NCBI RefSeq assembly: GCF_023715205.1
Contig: NZ_JAMBNR010000008.1
Coordinates: forward strand, 62,001-126,000
Reading direction: 5' to 3'
DNA: 64,000 nt
Source: Mesobacillus maritimus
GTDB taxonomy: Bacteria; Bacillota; Bacilli; Bacillales; Cytobacillaceae
Of this stretch, positions 56,263 to 64,000 are shown piece by piece. Position 1 is the stretch's first letter. Each line of letters opens with the position of its first letter. Under the pieces are notes generated by a model. The model was not told the origin of the DNA. It was given only the letters and a program-made list of their open reading frames with translations, and searched no databases. A program made the translations under genes and the position numbers.

Positions 56263-56308
56263 AAAACAACCGCCTCTCCTCCAAAATAGGGGCAGAAACG
56301 GTTGTTTT
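56263..56308. terminator. intrinsic terminator
   Basis: AAAACAACCG pairs with CGGTTGTTTT and is flanked by A and T runs on both sides. Confidence 0.75.
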
Positions 56309-56355
56309 ATTTTATCAATTAAAAACTTAATCCCTAACGAAATAAAAATTATTGA

Positions 56356-56401
56356 GTTAAAATCACTTTAAGATTTTAACAACATCCCTTACGAAAACAG
56401 G
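56356..56401. repeat. MITE-like element fragment G
   Basis: Only the right end is present: GTTAAAATC, a short loop, GATTTTAACAACA and CTTACGAAAACAGG match the last 46 bases of copy C. It abuts the stop codon of the CysJ-like gene. Confidence 0.55.
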
Positions 56402-56403
56402 AA

Positions 56404-57585
56404 TTAATAGACATCACGTAAATAACGCTTGTCTTCTTTTTGCATGGCCGTAACATAAGCTTCTGCATCCTCACGGCTCATTTTGCCTTCTTTTTCAACA
56501 ATGGTAATCAGGGTTTCATGGACATCTTTTGCCATATACTGTTTATCGCCACAAACATAGAAATAAGCGCCGTTCTTAAGCCACTCGTATAATTCCTTAC
56601 TATTTTCTAACATTTTGTGCTGTACATATACTTTTTGTTCGGTGTCACGCGAGAAAGCCGCATCGACTTTCGTTAAAGACCCAGCTTCTTGATATGCAGT
56701 TAATTCATCTTCGTAAAGGAAATCAGATGCTGCATGTTGGTCTCCGAAAAACAACCATGAACGCCCTGTTGCCCCCGTTGCTACGCGCTCTTCAATGAAT
56801 GACCGAAATGGGGCAATACCAGTTCCTGGTCCAACCATAATAATATCGGTTTCTGGGCTATCAGGTAGATGAAAATGTTTATTTTTTTGGATAAACACTG
56901 GAAGCCTGTCTCCTACTTCAGTCCGTTCAGCACATTGAACTGAACATACTCCTTTACGGTCACGGCCATGAGCAGTGTAACGTACCGCGCCAATTGTTAA
57001 ATGTACTTCGTCTGGATGAGCATTCATGCTGCTTGCAATTGAATATAGTCGAGGTGGCATCTTACGTAATAAACCAAGCAATTCTTGAGCTGTCGCCTTC
57101 CAAGGACCGAATTCACGTAAAAGATCTAGGAAATCACGTCCTTCAAGATAATTTTTAAGTTCATCAACATTTTCAGGGTGAACTAAGCTTTGAAGCGTTT
57201 CACTATCTGAAAATGCAGCTGCTTGCTGAACAATTTTTTTATTTAGTAGCGTTATTTCAAAGTGCGTCAAAAGCGCTTTTTTTAGAGTAAGTGTTTCACC
57301 CTGCTTGTTAATGGTAATCGCTTCGTTTGGATCCCATTTCATTTCCTCAAGAACTGCATCAACTAACGCTGGGTCATTCTCTGGTAAAATGCCAAGGCAA
57401 TCCCCAGGGCCATAAGAAAGACCTGATCCTTTTAAGGACAGTTCAATATGTCTAGTTTCTTTACTAGAGCCTGCTCCATTTAAATTTCTATTATTGAGCA
57501 CTGATGCTCGGAAAGGATTTGTTCTTGAATAAGTTGTTGGCACATTTTTATTTTCTGTTTTTGTATCTACATAAAGTACCATCAT
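56404..57585 (-). CDS. CysJ-like FAD/NADPH reductase lacking the flavodoxin domain
   Basis: A 393-residue oxidoreductase equivalent to the C-terminal two thirds of sulfite reductase flavoprotein. It has FAD-binding PRLYSIASS and VCSVQ, the connecting helical domain, and NADPH-binding VGPGTGIAPFRSF with the YVCGDK-type end. CysJ normally has about 600 residues with an N-terminal flavodoxin domain, absent here. The start (ATG 57585/57582) has a good GAGGTGAAG site, so the short form is probably a real product. It could reduce a separate flavodoxin. No cysI is in view. Confidence 0.85.
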   Translation of the reverse strand: MMVLYVDTKTENKNVPTTYSRTNPFRASVLNNRNLNGAGSSKETRHIELSLKGSGLSYGPGDCLGILPENDPALVDAVLEEMKWDPNEAITINKQGETLTLKKALLTHFEITLLNKKIVQQAAAFSDSETLQSLVHPENVDELKNYLEGRDFLDLLREFGPWKATAQELLGLLRKMPPRLYSIASSMNAHPDEVHLTIGAVRYTAHGRDRKGVCSVQCAERTEVGDRLPVFIQKNKHFHLPDSPETDIIMVGPGTGIAPFRSFIEERVATGATGRSWLFFGDQHAASDFLYEDELTAYQEAGSLTKVDAAFSRDTEQKVYVQHKMLENSKELYEWLKNGAYFYVCGDKQYMAKDVHETLITIVEKEGKMSREDAEAYVTAMQKEDKRYLRDVY

Positions 57586-57722
57586 CTTCACCTCACAAAA
57601 TATTCTACTGTGAGGATAGCATAGCACAAAAATGTCTGCTGTGTTCTTTTTCACACTTTTTCAAATTATTGTCACTATTCTTTTTAAAAAAACTCTTGGT
57701 AAGTTGGTGCTACAAAAACAAA

Positions 57723-57761
57723 AGGAAACAGCGAATGCTGCTTCCTCAGTTTGTAGACAAA
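57723..57761. repeat. left copy of a flanking inverted pair
   Basis: A 24-base imperfect palindrome followed by CTCAGTTTGTAGACAAA. Its counterpart is at 59480-59518, where the palindrome is identical on the same strand but the TTTGTCTACAGTCTG flank is inverted. Confidence 0.7.
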
Positions 57762-57765
57762 AAGA

Positions 57766-57797
57766 GGTTCGGAATGCTCTCATTCCGAACCTTTTTT
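57766..57797. terminator. bidirectional terminator overlapping the transposase stop
   Basis: GGTTCGGAATG (57766-57776) pairs with CATTCCGAACC (57781-57791) around a 4-base loop. T runs lie on both strands. Confidence 0.85.
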
Positions 57798-59213
57798 GTT
57801 TTTTATTAATTTTAATGAGTTTTCATAAAAACGTGGAGATCCCAAACCTATTTTGTAGGCCGGTACCGGACCTTTCCAAATCCAGTTGGCCATCTTTTTC
57901 AGATTCAGGGCAGCGAAAGTAAGCATCGCCTGCATGGACAATTTTTTAAGCCCCCTCAGGGTTGTCCAACGCATACCATGCTTCTCTTTTGCATCCGCAA
58001 ATACACGCTCAATCGTTTCCTTGCGTTTCGTGTAAATCTCTTTTACTTTTTGTTTATGTCTCAGGTGGTCAGCTTCTTCCACATACTCCTGCCAGATATG
58101 TCTTGTGACCACCTTTTGGTGGTCCTTGCTTTCTGTACATTGGGCAAGAAACGGACAGGAGGCACAAATGAGTTTTGGTGATTTATATTCTCGGTATCCC
58201 TCTTTGTTCGTGGTCGTATACTTTAGAATTTCACCAGCTGGGCATAAGTAACAATCGTAGTGTTCGTCATAAACATAGTCATGCTTTCTAAAGAAGCCTT
58301 CCTTCGTCCGTGGTCGTGTATAAGGCAAAGCTGGTGTCATCTCGTTTTGAATTAGGAATTTTGCAATGGCGGGTGTTTTATAAGCTGCATCTGCGGCAAT
58401 CGCTTCAGGCTTTCCGAAATTCTTCATCACTTGTTTCACCAAAGGCTCAAGGACCACGCTGTCATGCGTATTGCCTGGTGTCACTATCGTACCCAGGACA
58501 AACCCTTTGCGGTCGGAGGCCGCATGAAAGGAATACGCGAACTGTTTCGTCCGTTCGTCCTTGACATAGTAACCGCTGTCCGGATCTGTAGTGCTCTCTT
58601 TAATTACCTTGGTTTCATCCTTGTTAAATTTTTCAGGCGGGAAAGGCTTTTTCCCGTGCTCCTCCCGATCCTGATTGATTTCTTCCTGAAGGCGCTCCTG
58701 ATATGCACGTGTTTCCTTTCGGACCACTTTCTTCTCAAATTTATGCTTATTCGCACTAGCTTTTACGTGAGTGGAATCGATAAAGACATGTTCGGCACTG
58801 ATTAGTTTCTTTTCCGCTGCGACCTTTAGAATTCGATAAAAGATCTGTTCAAACAAATCGCTATCTTGGAAACGGCGCTTATAGTTCTTACCGAAAGTAG
58901 AGAAGTGGGGTACTTTATCATAGAATCCGTAACCTAGAAACCAGCGGTAAGCCAGATTTGTTTCCACTTCTGCGATTGTTTGGCGCATAGAACGGATGCC
59001 GAAGGTATACTGAATGAAGGTGAGTTTGATTAAAATAACAGGATCTATGCTTGGGCGGCCCACTTCCGAATAAACATCTTTTACCAGATCATATATGAAA
59101 GAGAAATCAAGGGCTGCTTCCATCTTCCGGACCAAATGGTCCTGGGGAACGAGCTGGTCTAAAGCAACCATTTCAAGTTGGTCTCGTTGGATTGGATTGT
59201 TTTTCGATAGCAT
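57780..59213 (-). CDS. IS1182-family transposase
   Basis: A 477-residue DDE transposase. The N-terminal block (NPIQRDQLEMVALDQLVP) is the DUF772-type domain of the family. Catalytic candidates are Asp in FIDSTHVKAS, Asp in AIAADAAYK and Glu in ERVFADAKEKHGMRW. A Cys-rich segment (CYLCPAGE, CASCPFLAQC) sits in the insertion before the last motif. The reading frame is intact, so it may still be active. I set the start at ATG 59213 (GAGGTG upstream); 59231 is an in-frame alternative. Confidence 0.92.
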   Translation of the reverse strand: MLSKNNPIQRDQLEMVALDQLVPQDHLVRKMEAALDFSFIYDLVKDVYSEVGRPSIDPVILIKLTFIQYTFGIRSMRQTIAEVETNLAYRWFLGYGFYDKVPHFSTFGKNYKRRFQDSDLFEQIFYRILKVAAEKKLISAEHVFIDSTHVKASANKHKFEKKVVRKETRAYQERLQEEINQDREEHGKKPFPPEKFNKDETKVIKESTTDPDSGYYVKDERTKQFAYSFHAASDRKGFVLGTIVTPGNTHDSVVLEPLVKQVMKNFGKPEAIAADAAYKTPAIAKFLIQNEMTPALPYTRPRTKEGFFRKHDYVYDEHYDCYLCPAGEILKYTTTNKEGYREYKSPKLICASCPFLAQCTESKDHQKVVTRHIWQEYVEEADHLRHKQKVKEIYTKRKETIERVFADAKEKHGMRWTTLRGLKKLSMQAMLTFAALNLKKMANWIWKGPVPAYKIGLGSPRFYENSLKLIKNKKGSE

Positions 59214-59290
59214 CTTCATCACCTCAAGCATTAAATATATATCAATTTTAAAATAGCCGAGGTTTTACGGCTACATGAATTTTTGAAAAC

Positions 59291-59425
59291 CTGTTGATTG
59301 GAGTGGAAGGCGCGAAGACTCCTGCGGGATCAGCGGGACAGGTGAGACCCCGCAGGAGCAATAGCGACGAGGAGGCTCACCGCACGCCCCGCGGAAAGCG
59401 AAGCGCCTGGAACGGAAATCAACAG
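59291..59425. repeat. GC-rich dispersed palindromic repeat
   Basis: A 135-base element with ends CTGTTGATT and AATCAACAG, nested arms GGCGC/GCGCC, GACTCCTGCGGG with CCCGCAGGAGC, and GGTGAG/CTCACC. Its GC content is far above its surroundings. I recognise near-identical copies from intergenic regions of many Bacillaceae genomes, from memory. It is not coding and looks like a folded RNA or DNA unit. Confidence 0.8.
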
Positions 59426-59442
59426 TACTCATTAATACCCAA

Positions 59443-59493
59443 AATAAAAAGACTGCAGGCAAGCTCGATTTCATACGAGTTTGTCTACAGTCT
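59443..59493 (-). terminator. hairpin terminator of the OYE gene
   Basis: An 18-base stem with three mismatches (59450-59467 with 59476-59493), followed on the minus strand by CTTTTTATTTTG. Confidence 0.7.
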
Positions 59494-59518
59494 GAGGAAA
59501 CAGCGAATGCTGCTTCCT
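59480..59518. repeat. right copy of a flanking inverted pair
   Basis: TTTGTCTACAGTCTG followed by the same 24-base imperfect palindrome as at 57723. The pair brackets the IS element and the GC-rich repeat. Confidence 0.7.
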
Positions 59519-59528
59519 AACCTTTATT

Positions 59529-60647
59529 TTAAATCAATATCGGTAAATGTTTCCGAGCTTCATACTCTTCTAATTCCTCACCATTTTTCAATCGGTTTAT
59601 AAAATCAGGGTTCGAAATTAACGGTCTTCCAAAAGCAGCAACATCGATAGTACCTTCTTCTAATGCTTCTTCTGCCGTTCCTGGATCCAATGTCCCTACT
59701 CCGATAATGATGCCATCCCAATATTTGCGTACAAGTTGATGCATCGTTTTTCCATCTACTAGTACTCGTGTAAAATCCATTGTCGACGGGTGTAGCAAAG
59801 TTGCCCCCACTTCCTTAAACGCTTCAACAAATGTCCGAATCGCTTCTTCAGGGTCTTCCCACATATAAGTAGGCACATCACTTTTATGAGCAGAGAAGCG
59901 AATCACCGTTCGGTCTGTACCCACTGCCTCAATGACAGCCTTCGTTACTTCTTTCATAAGCGTTAATCTTTGTCCTAAATCTCCACCATACTTGTCTTTA
60001 CGTTTATTCGAGAGATCGGAATTAAATTGGTCAATCAAATACCCATGTGCACCGTGAATTTCGACCCCATCAAAACCAGCTTCAATCGCATTTTTACCAG
60101 CCTGAGCAAATTGATCGACCAATTGCTGAATATCTTCTACTGTCATCGCTTCAGGGACATCATAAGGCTTTCTAAAACGCGGAACCCTTCCTTCTGCTGC
60201 AATCGCCGACGGTGCTTGAGGTGGGTACCCTAATGTTAGCTCATGATGGGACAGACGACCAACATGCCAAAGCTGAGCAATAATCGTACCACCTTCGTTA
60301 TGTACAGCTTCGGTTACTTTTTTCCACGCCTCCACTTGATCTTTTGTGTATAATCCTGGAACTTGCGGATTCCCCTTAGCTCGTGGGCTAACTAATATTC
60401 CTTCCGTAATAATTAACCCAACTCCGTCAGCAGCGCGCTTGCGGTAATATTCCACCACATCTTCCCCTACGACACCCGTCTCATCATCAGCAAAACAACG
60501 AGTCATTGGCGCCATTGCCGTGCGTGTTTTGAGATTCCACGCTCCAATTTTAACTGGTTCAAATATAATACTTTCCGCACCATTCCTTAATTTTTTCCAA
60601 GAATAGGTTTCCGTTGCCTGATAGATTCCTTTTGTTGCCTGCTTCAT
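59529..60647 (-). CDS. old yellow enzyme family NADH:flavin oxidoreductase
   Basis: A 372-residue FMN ene-reductase acting on alpha,beta-unsaturated carbonyls or similar. OYE features are FEPVKIGAWNLKTRTAMAPM at the N-terminus, HVGRLSHHEL (substrate-binding His-His), GVEIHGAHGYLIDQF (FMN/His pair) and DVAAFGRPLISNPDF at the end. It belongs to the classical OYE/NemA branch rather than YqjM by this motif set. I chose ATG 60647 because GGAGGTAACC lies just upstream; the frame extends to 60698. Confidence 0.92.
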   Translation of the reverse strand: MKQATKGIYQATETYSWKKLRNGAESIIFEPVKIGAWNLKTRTAMAPMTRCFADDETGVVGEDVVEYYRKRAADGVGLIITEGILVSPRAKGNPQVPGLYTKDQVEAWKKVTEAVHNEGGTIIAQLWHVGRLSHHELTLGYPPQAPSAIAAEGRVPRFRKPYDVPEAMTVEDIQQLVDQFAQAGKNAIEAGFDGVEIHGAHGYLIDQFNSDLSNKRKDKYGGDLGQRLTLMKEVTKAVIEAVGTDRTVIRFSAHKSDVPTYMWEDPEEAIRTFVEAFKEVGATLLHPSTMDFTRVLVDGKTMHQLVRKYWDGIIIGVGTLDPGTAEEALEEGTIDVAAFGRPLISNPDFINRLKNGEELEEYEARKHLPILI

Positions 60648-60758
60648 TTGGTTACCTCCAAAAATTTTGAATGAAGTGAGTAAATTTCTATTCCTCATAT
60701 GTAAAGTTCAAGAAAAGCGCTGTTTTGTTCCACAACACTTTCCTTGATAAGTTTCACT

Positions 60759-61733
60759 TTAAGCAAAAACTTGTGTCGTTTGAATCAAGCGTTCTCTTGC
60801 TTCCGTATATTCACGGTGCAGCTTATCTACATACTCTGCTGCACTGGTAATCTCTTTAACAGCACCAATGCCTTGCCCACTTCCCCATATATCTTTCCAT
60901 GCTTTTGCTTTTCCATCTCCACCAAAATTCATCTTAGATGGATCCGATTCTGGAAGGTTATCTGGATCTAGACCAGCTGCTCGAATGGAAGGAGCTAGAT
61001 AGTTCCCATGAACACCTGTAAATAAATTGCTATAAACAATATCATCAGATGTGCTTTCAACAATTGCTTTTTTATAGTCCTCAGCTGCACGTGCTTCGTA
61101 CGTCGCAATGAACGGAGAACCTATGTAAGCAAAGTCCGCTCCCAGTGCTTGCGCTGATAGGACAGCGCTTCCATTTGCAATGGACCCAGACAAAGCAAGC
61201 GGTCCATCAAACCACTCTCGAATTTCTTGAATCAATGCAAACGGACTTTTGTTCCCAGCATGTCCGCCAGCACCAGCAGCAACAGCGATTAACCCGTCTG
61301 CTCCTTTTTCAATTGCCTTATGTGCAAACTTATTATTGATTACATCATGCAAGACAACGCCGCCATAACTGTGTGCCGCAACATTAATTTCTTCACGGGC
61401 ACCAAGTGATGAAATAATAATCGGAACTTTGTATTTCGCACATAACTCCATATCCTGTTCAAGACGGTCATTGGATTTGTGAACAATCTGGTTAATGGCA
61501 AAAGGTGCTGCTGGTCGCTCAGGATTACGAGCATTATAGGCTGCAAGTTCTTCGGTAATTTCCGCTAACCACTCATCCAATTGAGAAGCCGGTCTTGCAT
61601 TCAACGCTGGCATCGAACCTACAATTCCCGCCTTACATTGTTCAATCACCAATTTCGGGTTGCTAATAATGAACAACGGGGAACCAATCACAGGGATTCT
61701 CAAGCTTTTAAGAATTTCTGGAACTTTTGACAT
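60759..61733 (-). CDS. nitronate monooxygenase (2-nitropropane dioxygenase family)
   Basis: A 324-residue FMN enzyme oxidising alkyl nitronates such as propionate-3-nitronate. The TIM-barrel signatures are VIGSPLFIISNPKLV, GADGLIAVAAGAGGHAG and LGADFAYIGSPFIAT. The start is ATG 61733 after GGAGG; the longer frame to 61766 includes that site. It lies upstream of the OYE gene in the same direction with a gap of about 110 bases, so both may be co-expressed as flavin-dependent detoxification. Confidence 0.92.
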   Translation of the reverse strand: MSKVPEILKSLRIPVIGSPLFIISNPKLVIEQCKAGIVGSMPALNARPASQLDEWLAEITEELAAYNARNPERPAAPFAINQIVHKSNDRLEQDMELCAKYKVPIIISSLGAREEINVAAHSYGGVVLHDVINNKFAHKAIEKGADGLIAVAAGAGGHAGNKSPFALIQEIREWFDGPLALSGSIANGSAVLSAQALGADFAYIGSPFIATYEARAAEDYKKAIVESTSDDIVYSNLFTGVHGNYLAPSIRAAGLDPDNLPESDPSKMNFGGDGKAKAWKDIWGSGQGIGAVKEITSAAEYVDKLHREYTEARERLIQTTQVFA

Positions 61734-61883
61734 ATGTATATCCTCCATTCTTTGTTTTGAAATCAAGCAATCTTGTATCCTACTAACCAGTTAGTTTAGT
61801 TAATTTAAAATTACCGCATACAGATAGAGCCGTCAACCTAAATTCAGAATGCAATGAAAATACTGTAAAGTTAAATCTCCTCA

Positions 61884-62702
61884 TTAAAGCTGCTTAACAT
61901 CAATTCCTTCCTCCGCTAGGACCGATGTGATAATGTGGACAGAATCCCATTCTCCGCTGGAAACTTCAATGATTGGATATTTAGTCGGGAACAGCTTGTC
62001 ATTAATTTCTGCAACGGACCGTCCTTGATGATATAAATGTTTTACTTCACCAGTAATATTTTCTAGATAGTCCAGCTTTTGCCGCAATAAAGCTTTGCCG
62101 TTTTCATGATAGCCGGAATGACAGCAATACATCGGACCAAAATCGTAATCTAGCAAGGTTCGAATTGATTCCATTGTCACCGGGGTAGACTCACTGGCCA
62201 TTATTACTTTCGTTCTTGGCGAGACAAATAAATCTCCAGAAAACATGCGCCCTGTTTTTTTATTAAATAAGGCAACATGGTCTTCGGCATGTCCTGGAGT
62301 ATAAATTACCTCCCACTCTTCTGTACGCGATTGAATTTTGTTCGCTAATGGACTAGCCCTGAATTCACGTCTAATCCCCCATGTCTTTTGCCGATATTTT
62401 GGATAATTACAAGGTTCGGCACATAAGTGAACGCCTTTTTCATGGACAAAAATAGGCACCTCATGATTTTCCTGAATCCATGCAGCTGTCCCTGAATGAT
62501 CCTCATGGCTATGAGTTAAGGTCACAAGGTCAAAAGAGTGTTCCTTATAGAAAAGGATAATTTCTGATTCAATACATTGAGGACCAGTATCAATAATCAT
62601 GCCATCTACTAAAAAGAGATATACTGTTCCGGCTTTTTGACCAATTTTGACGACGTCACCTTTAAAACAAATAACCTCTTCCTTTACATTAATTTGAGGC
62701 AT
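61884..62702 (-). CDS. metallo-beta-lactamase fold hydrolase
   Basis: A 272-residue hydrolase with the metal motif TLTHSHEDHSGTAAW (HxHxDH), YTPGHAEDHVALF, GDLFVSP and the late CCHSGYH. This is the glyoxalase-II-like branch. The C-terminal helix hairpin of about 70 residues matches MBL proteins associated with thioester or lactone substrates; the specificity is unknown. The start is ATG 62702 after AAAGGAGAGG. A MarR regulator gene lies 56 bases upstream, so they may be an operon. Confidence 0.85.
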   Translation of the reverse strand: MPQINVKEEVICFKGDVVKIGQKAGTVYLFLVDGMIIDTGPQCIESEIILFYKEHSFDLVTLTHSHEDHSGTAAWIQENHEVPIFVHEKGVHLCAEPCNYPKYRQKTWGIRREFRASPLANKIQSRTEEWEVIYTPGHAEDHVALFNKKTGRMFSGDLFVSPRTKVIMASESTPVTMESIRTLLDYDFGPMYCCHSGYHENGKALLRQKLDYLENITGEVKHLYHQGRSVAEINDKLFPTKYPIIEVSSGEWDSVHIITSVLAEEGIDVKQL

Positions 62703-62758
62703 ATTGCTTGCTTCCTCTCCTTTCTGATACTAGTTTAGGACGAATATCATCATCAAAC

Positions 62759-63190
62759 CTACATCCGCACTTTTTTCTTAATACCAATTTCAAAAAGCAT
62801 TTCTCTAAAACACTGAACCTTGTCAGCGTCAAATTGTGACATCACTTCATCATTCATTTCATTCATTTTTTTAATTAATGGGGCCTCTAAAGACCTGCCT
62901 TTTTCAGTTAAAAACACTCGTTTATTGCGGCGATCTTTTTGGTCAATTCGTCGCTGAATTAATCCATTCTGTTCTAATCGATCAATCACTCCTGTAATCG
63001 TAGCACTATCGATTAGTAGTCGGTTCGCTAACACAAAGCCGTATTCGCCATCCCTTTCCCAAAGCAATCGCAGAAGAGCGAATTGAACGGGTGTCACTCC
63101 ATATGGAGCTAACTTTGCCTTGCTGATTTGCTTAACATGTTGCAATGCTTTTCCAAGAAGAAAATGAATACAAAGATCTGTCTCTTCCAT
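62759..63190 (-). CDS. MarR family transcriptional regulator
   Basis: A 143-residue winged-helix regulator with TPVQFALLRLLWERDG, the recognition helix region SATITGVIDRLEQNGLI and the wing DQKDRRNKRVFLTEKG. It is likely a homodimer responding to a phenolic or oxidant ligand. The start is ATG 63190 after AGGAGG. It may control the MBL hydrolase and perhaps the flavin reductases further downstream, which is inference from position. Confidence 0.92.
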   Translation of the reverse strand: MEETDLCIHFLLGKALQHVKQISKAKLAPYGVTPVQFALLRLLWERDGEYGFVLANRLLIDSATITGVIDRLEQNGLIQRRIDQKDRRNKRVFLTEKGRSLEAPLIKKMNEMNDEVMSQFDADKVQCFREMLFEIGIKKKVRM

Positions 63191-63349
63191 TCGAATCCTC
63201 CTGTTTAAAGAATTTTCTGATTAATAAGAATATAGCACAGAGTTATTCTCTTGTATACTAATAATTTGCCTGCTAGGAAACTAACTTAGAAGTAATTTTT
63301 TTTAGTAATTAAAAAGAGACAACTTAATATGAAAAGTTGTCTCCACCCA

Positions 63350-63772
63350 TTATGCGGTTCTTCGATATTTATATTGTTTCCATTGAAAAAGAATAAAGCA
63401 GCCAATGCAAAAACCAAGAATGGCGATAAAAGCTGCGATGGCAACCATTCCGGTAAACACATAACCAATGACTGTCCAATTCATTAAAAAGCTAACATAG
63501 CCGATGCCAAGACAGGTGACAGCAATTTTCTGGTTAAATTGTTGTTGTTCCCAATCCTCCGGAATGTACGATTTCAATTCTTTGCGGAGAAAGTGCTTAG
63601 CTATTTCCATTATGGGATTATATCCGAAAAAAAGCCCCAATAGTCCAGCAATAAAAGGTATTAATAAAATCCACGCTTGTCCTGTTGCCCAAGTCAGTAA
63701 AACACTAATGACAATTACAGTTTGATTGGTCTTCACAAGTGGACGCGGAATCGAACGAAGTGTATCATTCAT
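63350..63772 (-). CDS. DUF4395-like membrane protein
   Basis: A 140-residue protein with four predicted helices. The N-terminal RSIPRPLVKTNQTVIV and the FFGYNPI loop are features of DUF4395 proteins, which are often found with thioredoxin-like or rhodanese genes in other bacteria. No such partner is in view. The function is unknown. The start is ATG 63772 after GGAAAGG. Confidence 0.8.
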   Translation of the reverse strand: MNDTLRSIPRPLVKTNQTVIVISVLLTWATGQAWILLIPFIAGLLGLFFGYNPIMEIAKHFLRKELKSYIPEDWEQQQFNQKIAVTCLGIGYVSFLMNWTVIGYVFTGMVAIAAFIAILGFCIGCFILFQWKQYKYRRTA

Positions 63773-64000
63773 TTTTAATTCCGACCTTTCCTATAAGTTT
63801 TGTATAATTATATTTTATTCATTACGATGCATTTTGTACAGTAGTTTGTTTTGAGAAAATATCTATTATCAAACATGAATTGCCTTGGTTATGTTAGAAT
63901 ACAAAAAGTATTCACTCTCTTTAATCACCCGGGTAAAAAGTAAATTTAGTAGAAACGAATATACTAGTATTTTTCACTGGTCTATAGTTCTAATAAAATT
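63773..64000. other. upstream region at the window edge, no gene recognised
   Basis: AT-rich sequence upstream of the DUF4395-like gene. No complete frame or RNA feature is seen before the window ends. Confidence 0.35.

Larger units (their letters stand above)
57766..59275 (-). mobile_element. IS1182-family insertion sequence (approximate ends)
   Basis: A single-gene element with the transposase on the minus strand. The 3' side is closed by the strong hairpin at 57766-57797, and the 5' side has a TAGCCG/CGGCTA hairpin at 59254-59273. I could not find classical long terminal inverted repeats, so the exact ends are open. Confidence 0.6.

Noticed and set aside
58310-58805. Two plus-strand open frames inside the transposase gene
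   Set aside because: Antisense shadows of an intact transposase, no translation signals.

Overview
The window comes from a low-GC, endospore-forming Gram-positive of the Bacillaceae; I cannot name the species. The evidence is strong AGGAGG-type ribosome binding sites, frequent TTG/GTG starts, a dipicolinate synthase subunit A gene, TreR and CcpA-type operators, a BirA-type biotin operator and Bacillus-like protein families throughout. It reads as ordinary chromosome made of many short transcription units. There is one complete insertion sequence (IS1182 type) and no sign of a prophage, plasmid or CRISPR array. I saw no rRNA or tRNA genes.

Layout. 1-4.5 kb: SEC-C protein (cut by the window edge), pfkA, alpha/beta hydrolase, orphan spoVFA. 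4.6-9.6 kb: a four-gene minus-strand operon of three zinc-ribbon proteins (one TcaA-like) and a GH3 beta-N-acetylhexosaminidase lipoprotein. 10-15.5 kb: small proteins, a flavin-binding protein, treR and treP with a well-preserved operator/promoter but no treA, and a YitT protein. 15.8-22.3 kb: a two-domain secreted nucleotidase, then a purine-type NCS2 permease divergent from a Rieske oxygenase. 22.6-33.8 kb: hypothetical proteins, an SDR pseudogene, an ABC exporter, a Dph6-like ligase, a prolyl-4-hydroxylase-like protein, a beta-lactamase-like protein, a YibE/F pair and an MFS transporter. 33.8-38.5 kb: class I ribonucleotide reductase (nrdA-nrdB-flavodoxin) behind an acyl-CoA thioesterase, all downstream of a cobalamin riboswitch with an intrinsic terminator. 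38.6-44.9 kb: SulP-Usp operon, a resolvase-like protein, a second Usp, an MFS pump and an MFS pseudogene. 45.4-48.5 kb: M14 peptidase, then btuF plus a divergent adenosyltransferase behind a second cobalamin riboswitch. 49.8-54.2 kb: bioY-bioB with a BirA operator, and a pnuC-nadR / nrtR NAD module with matching palindromes. 54.5-64 kb: CBS protein, HIT protein, a CysJ-like reductase without its flavodoxin domain, the IS1182 element beside a GC-rich dispersed repeat, OYE reductase, nitronate monooxygenase, MBL hydrolase, MarR regulator and a DUF4395-type membrane protein.

How the genes connect. The two cobalamin riboswitches suggest one B12 economy: scarce B12 should switch on both B12 uptake and the B12-independent ribonucleotide reductase. 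By inference a B12-dependent reductase lies elsewhere in the genome. Vitamin scavenging recurs with biotin (BioY/BioB under BirA) and NAD precursors (PnuC/NadR under NrtR). Between genes there is a family of short MITE-like elements with terminal inverted repeats (five copies and one fragment). A separate conserved intergenic block occurs upstream of both the sulP-usp operon and the second usp gene; it may be a structured leader RNA or a dispersed repeat.
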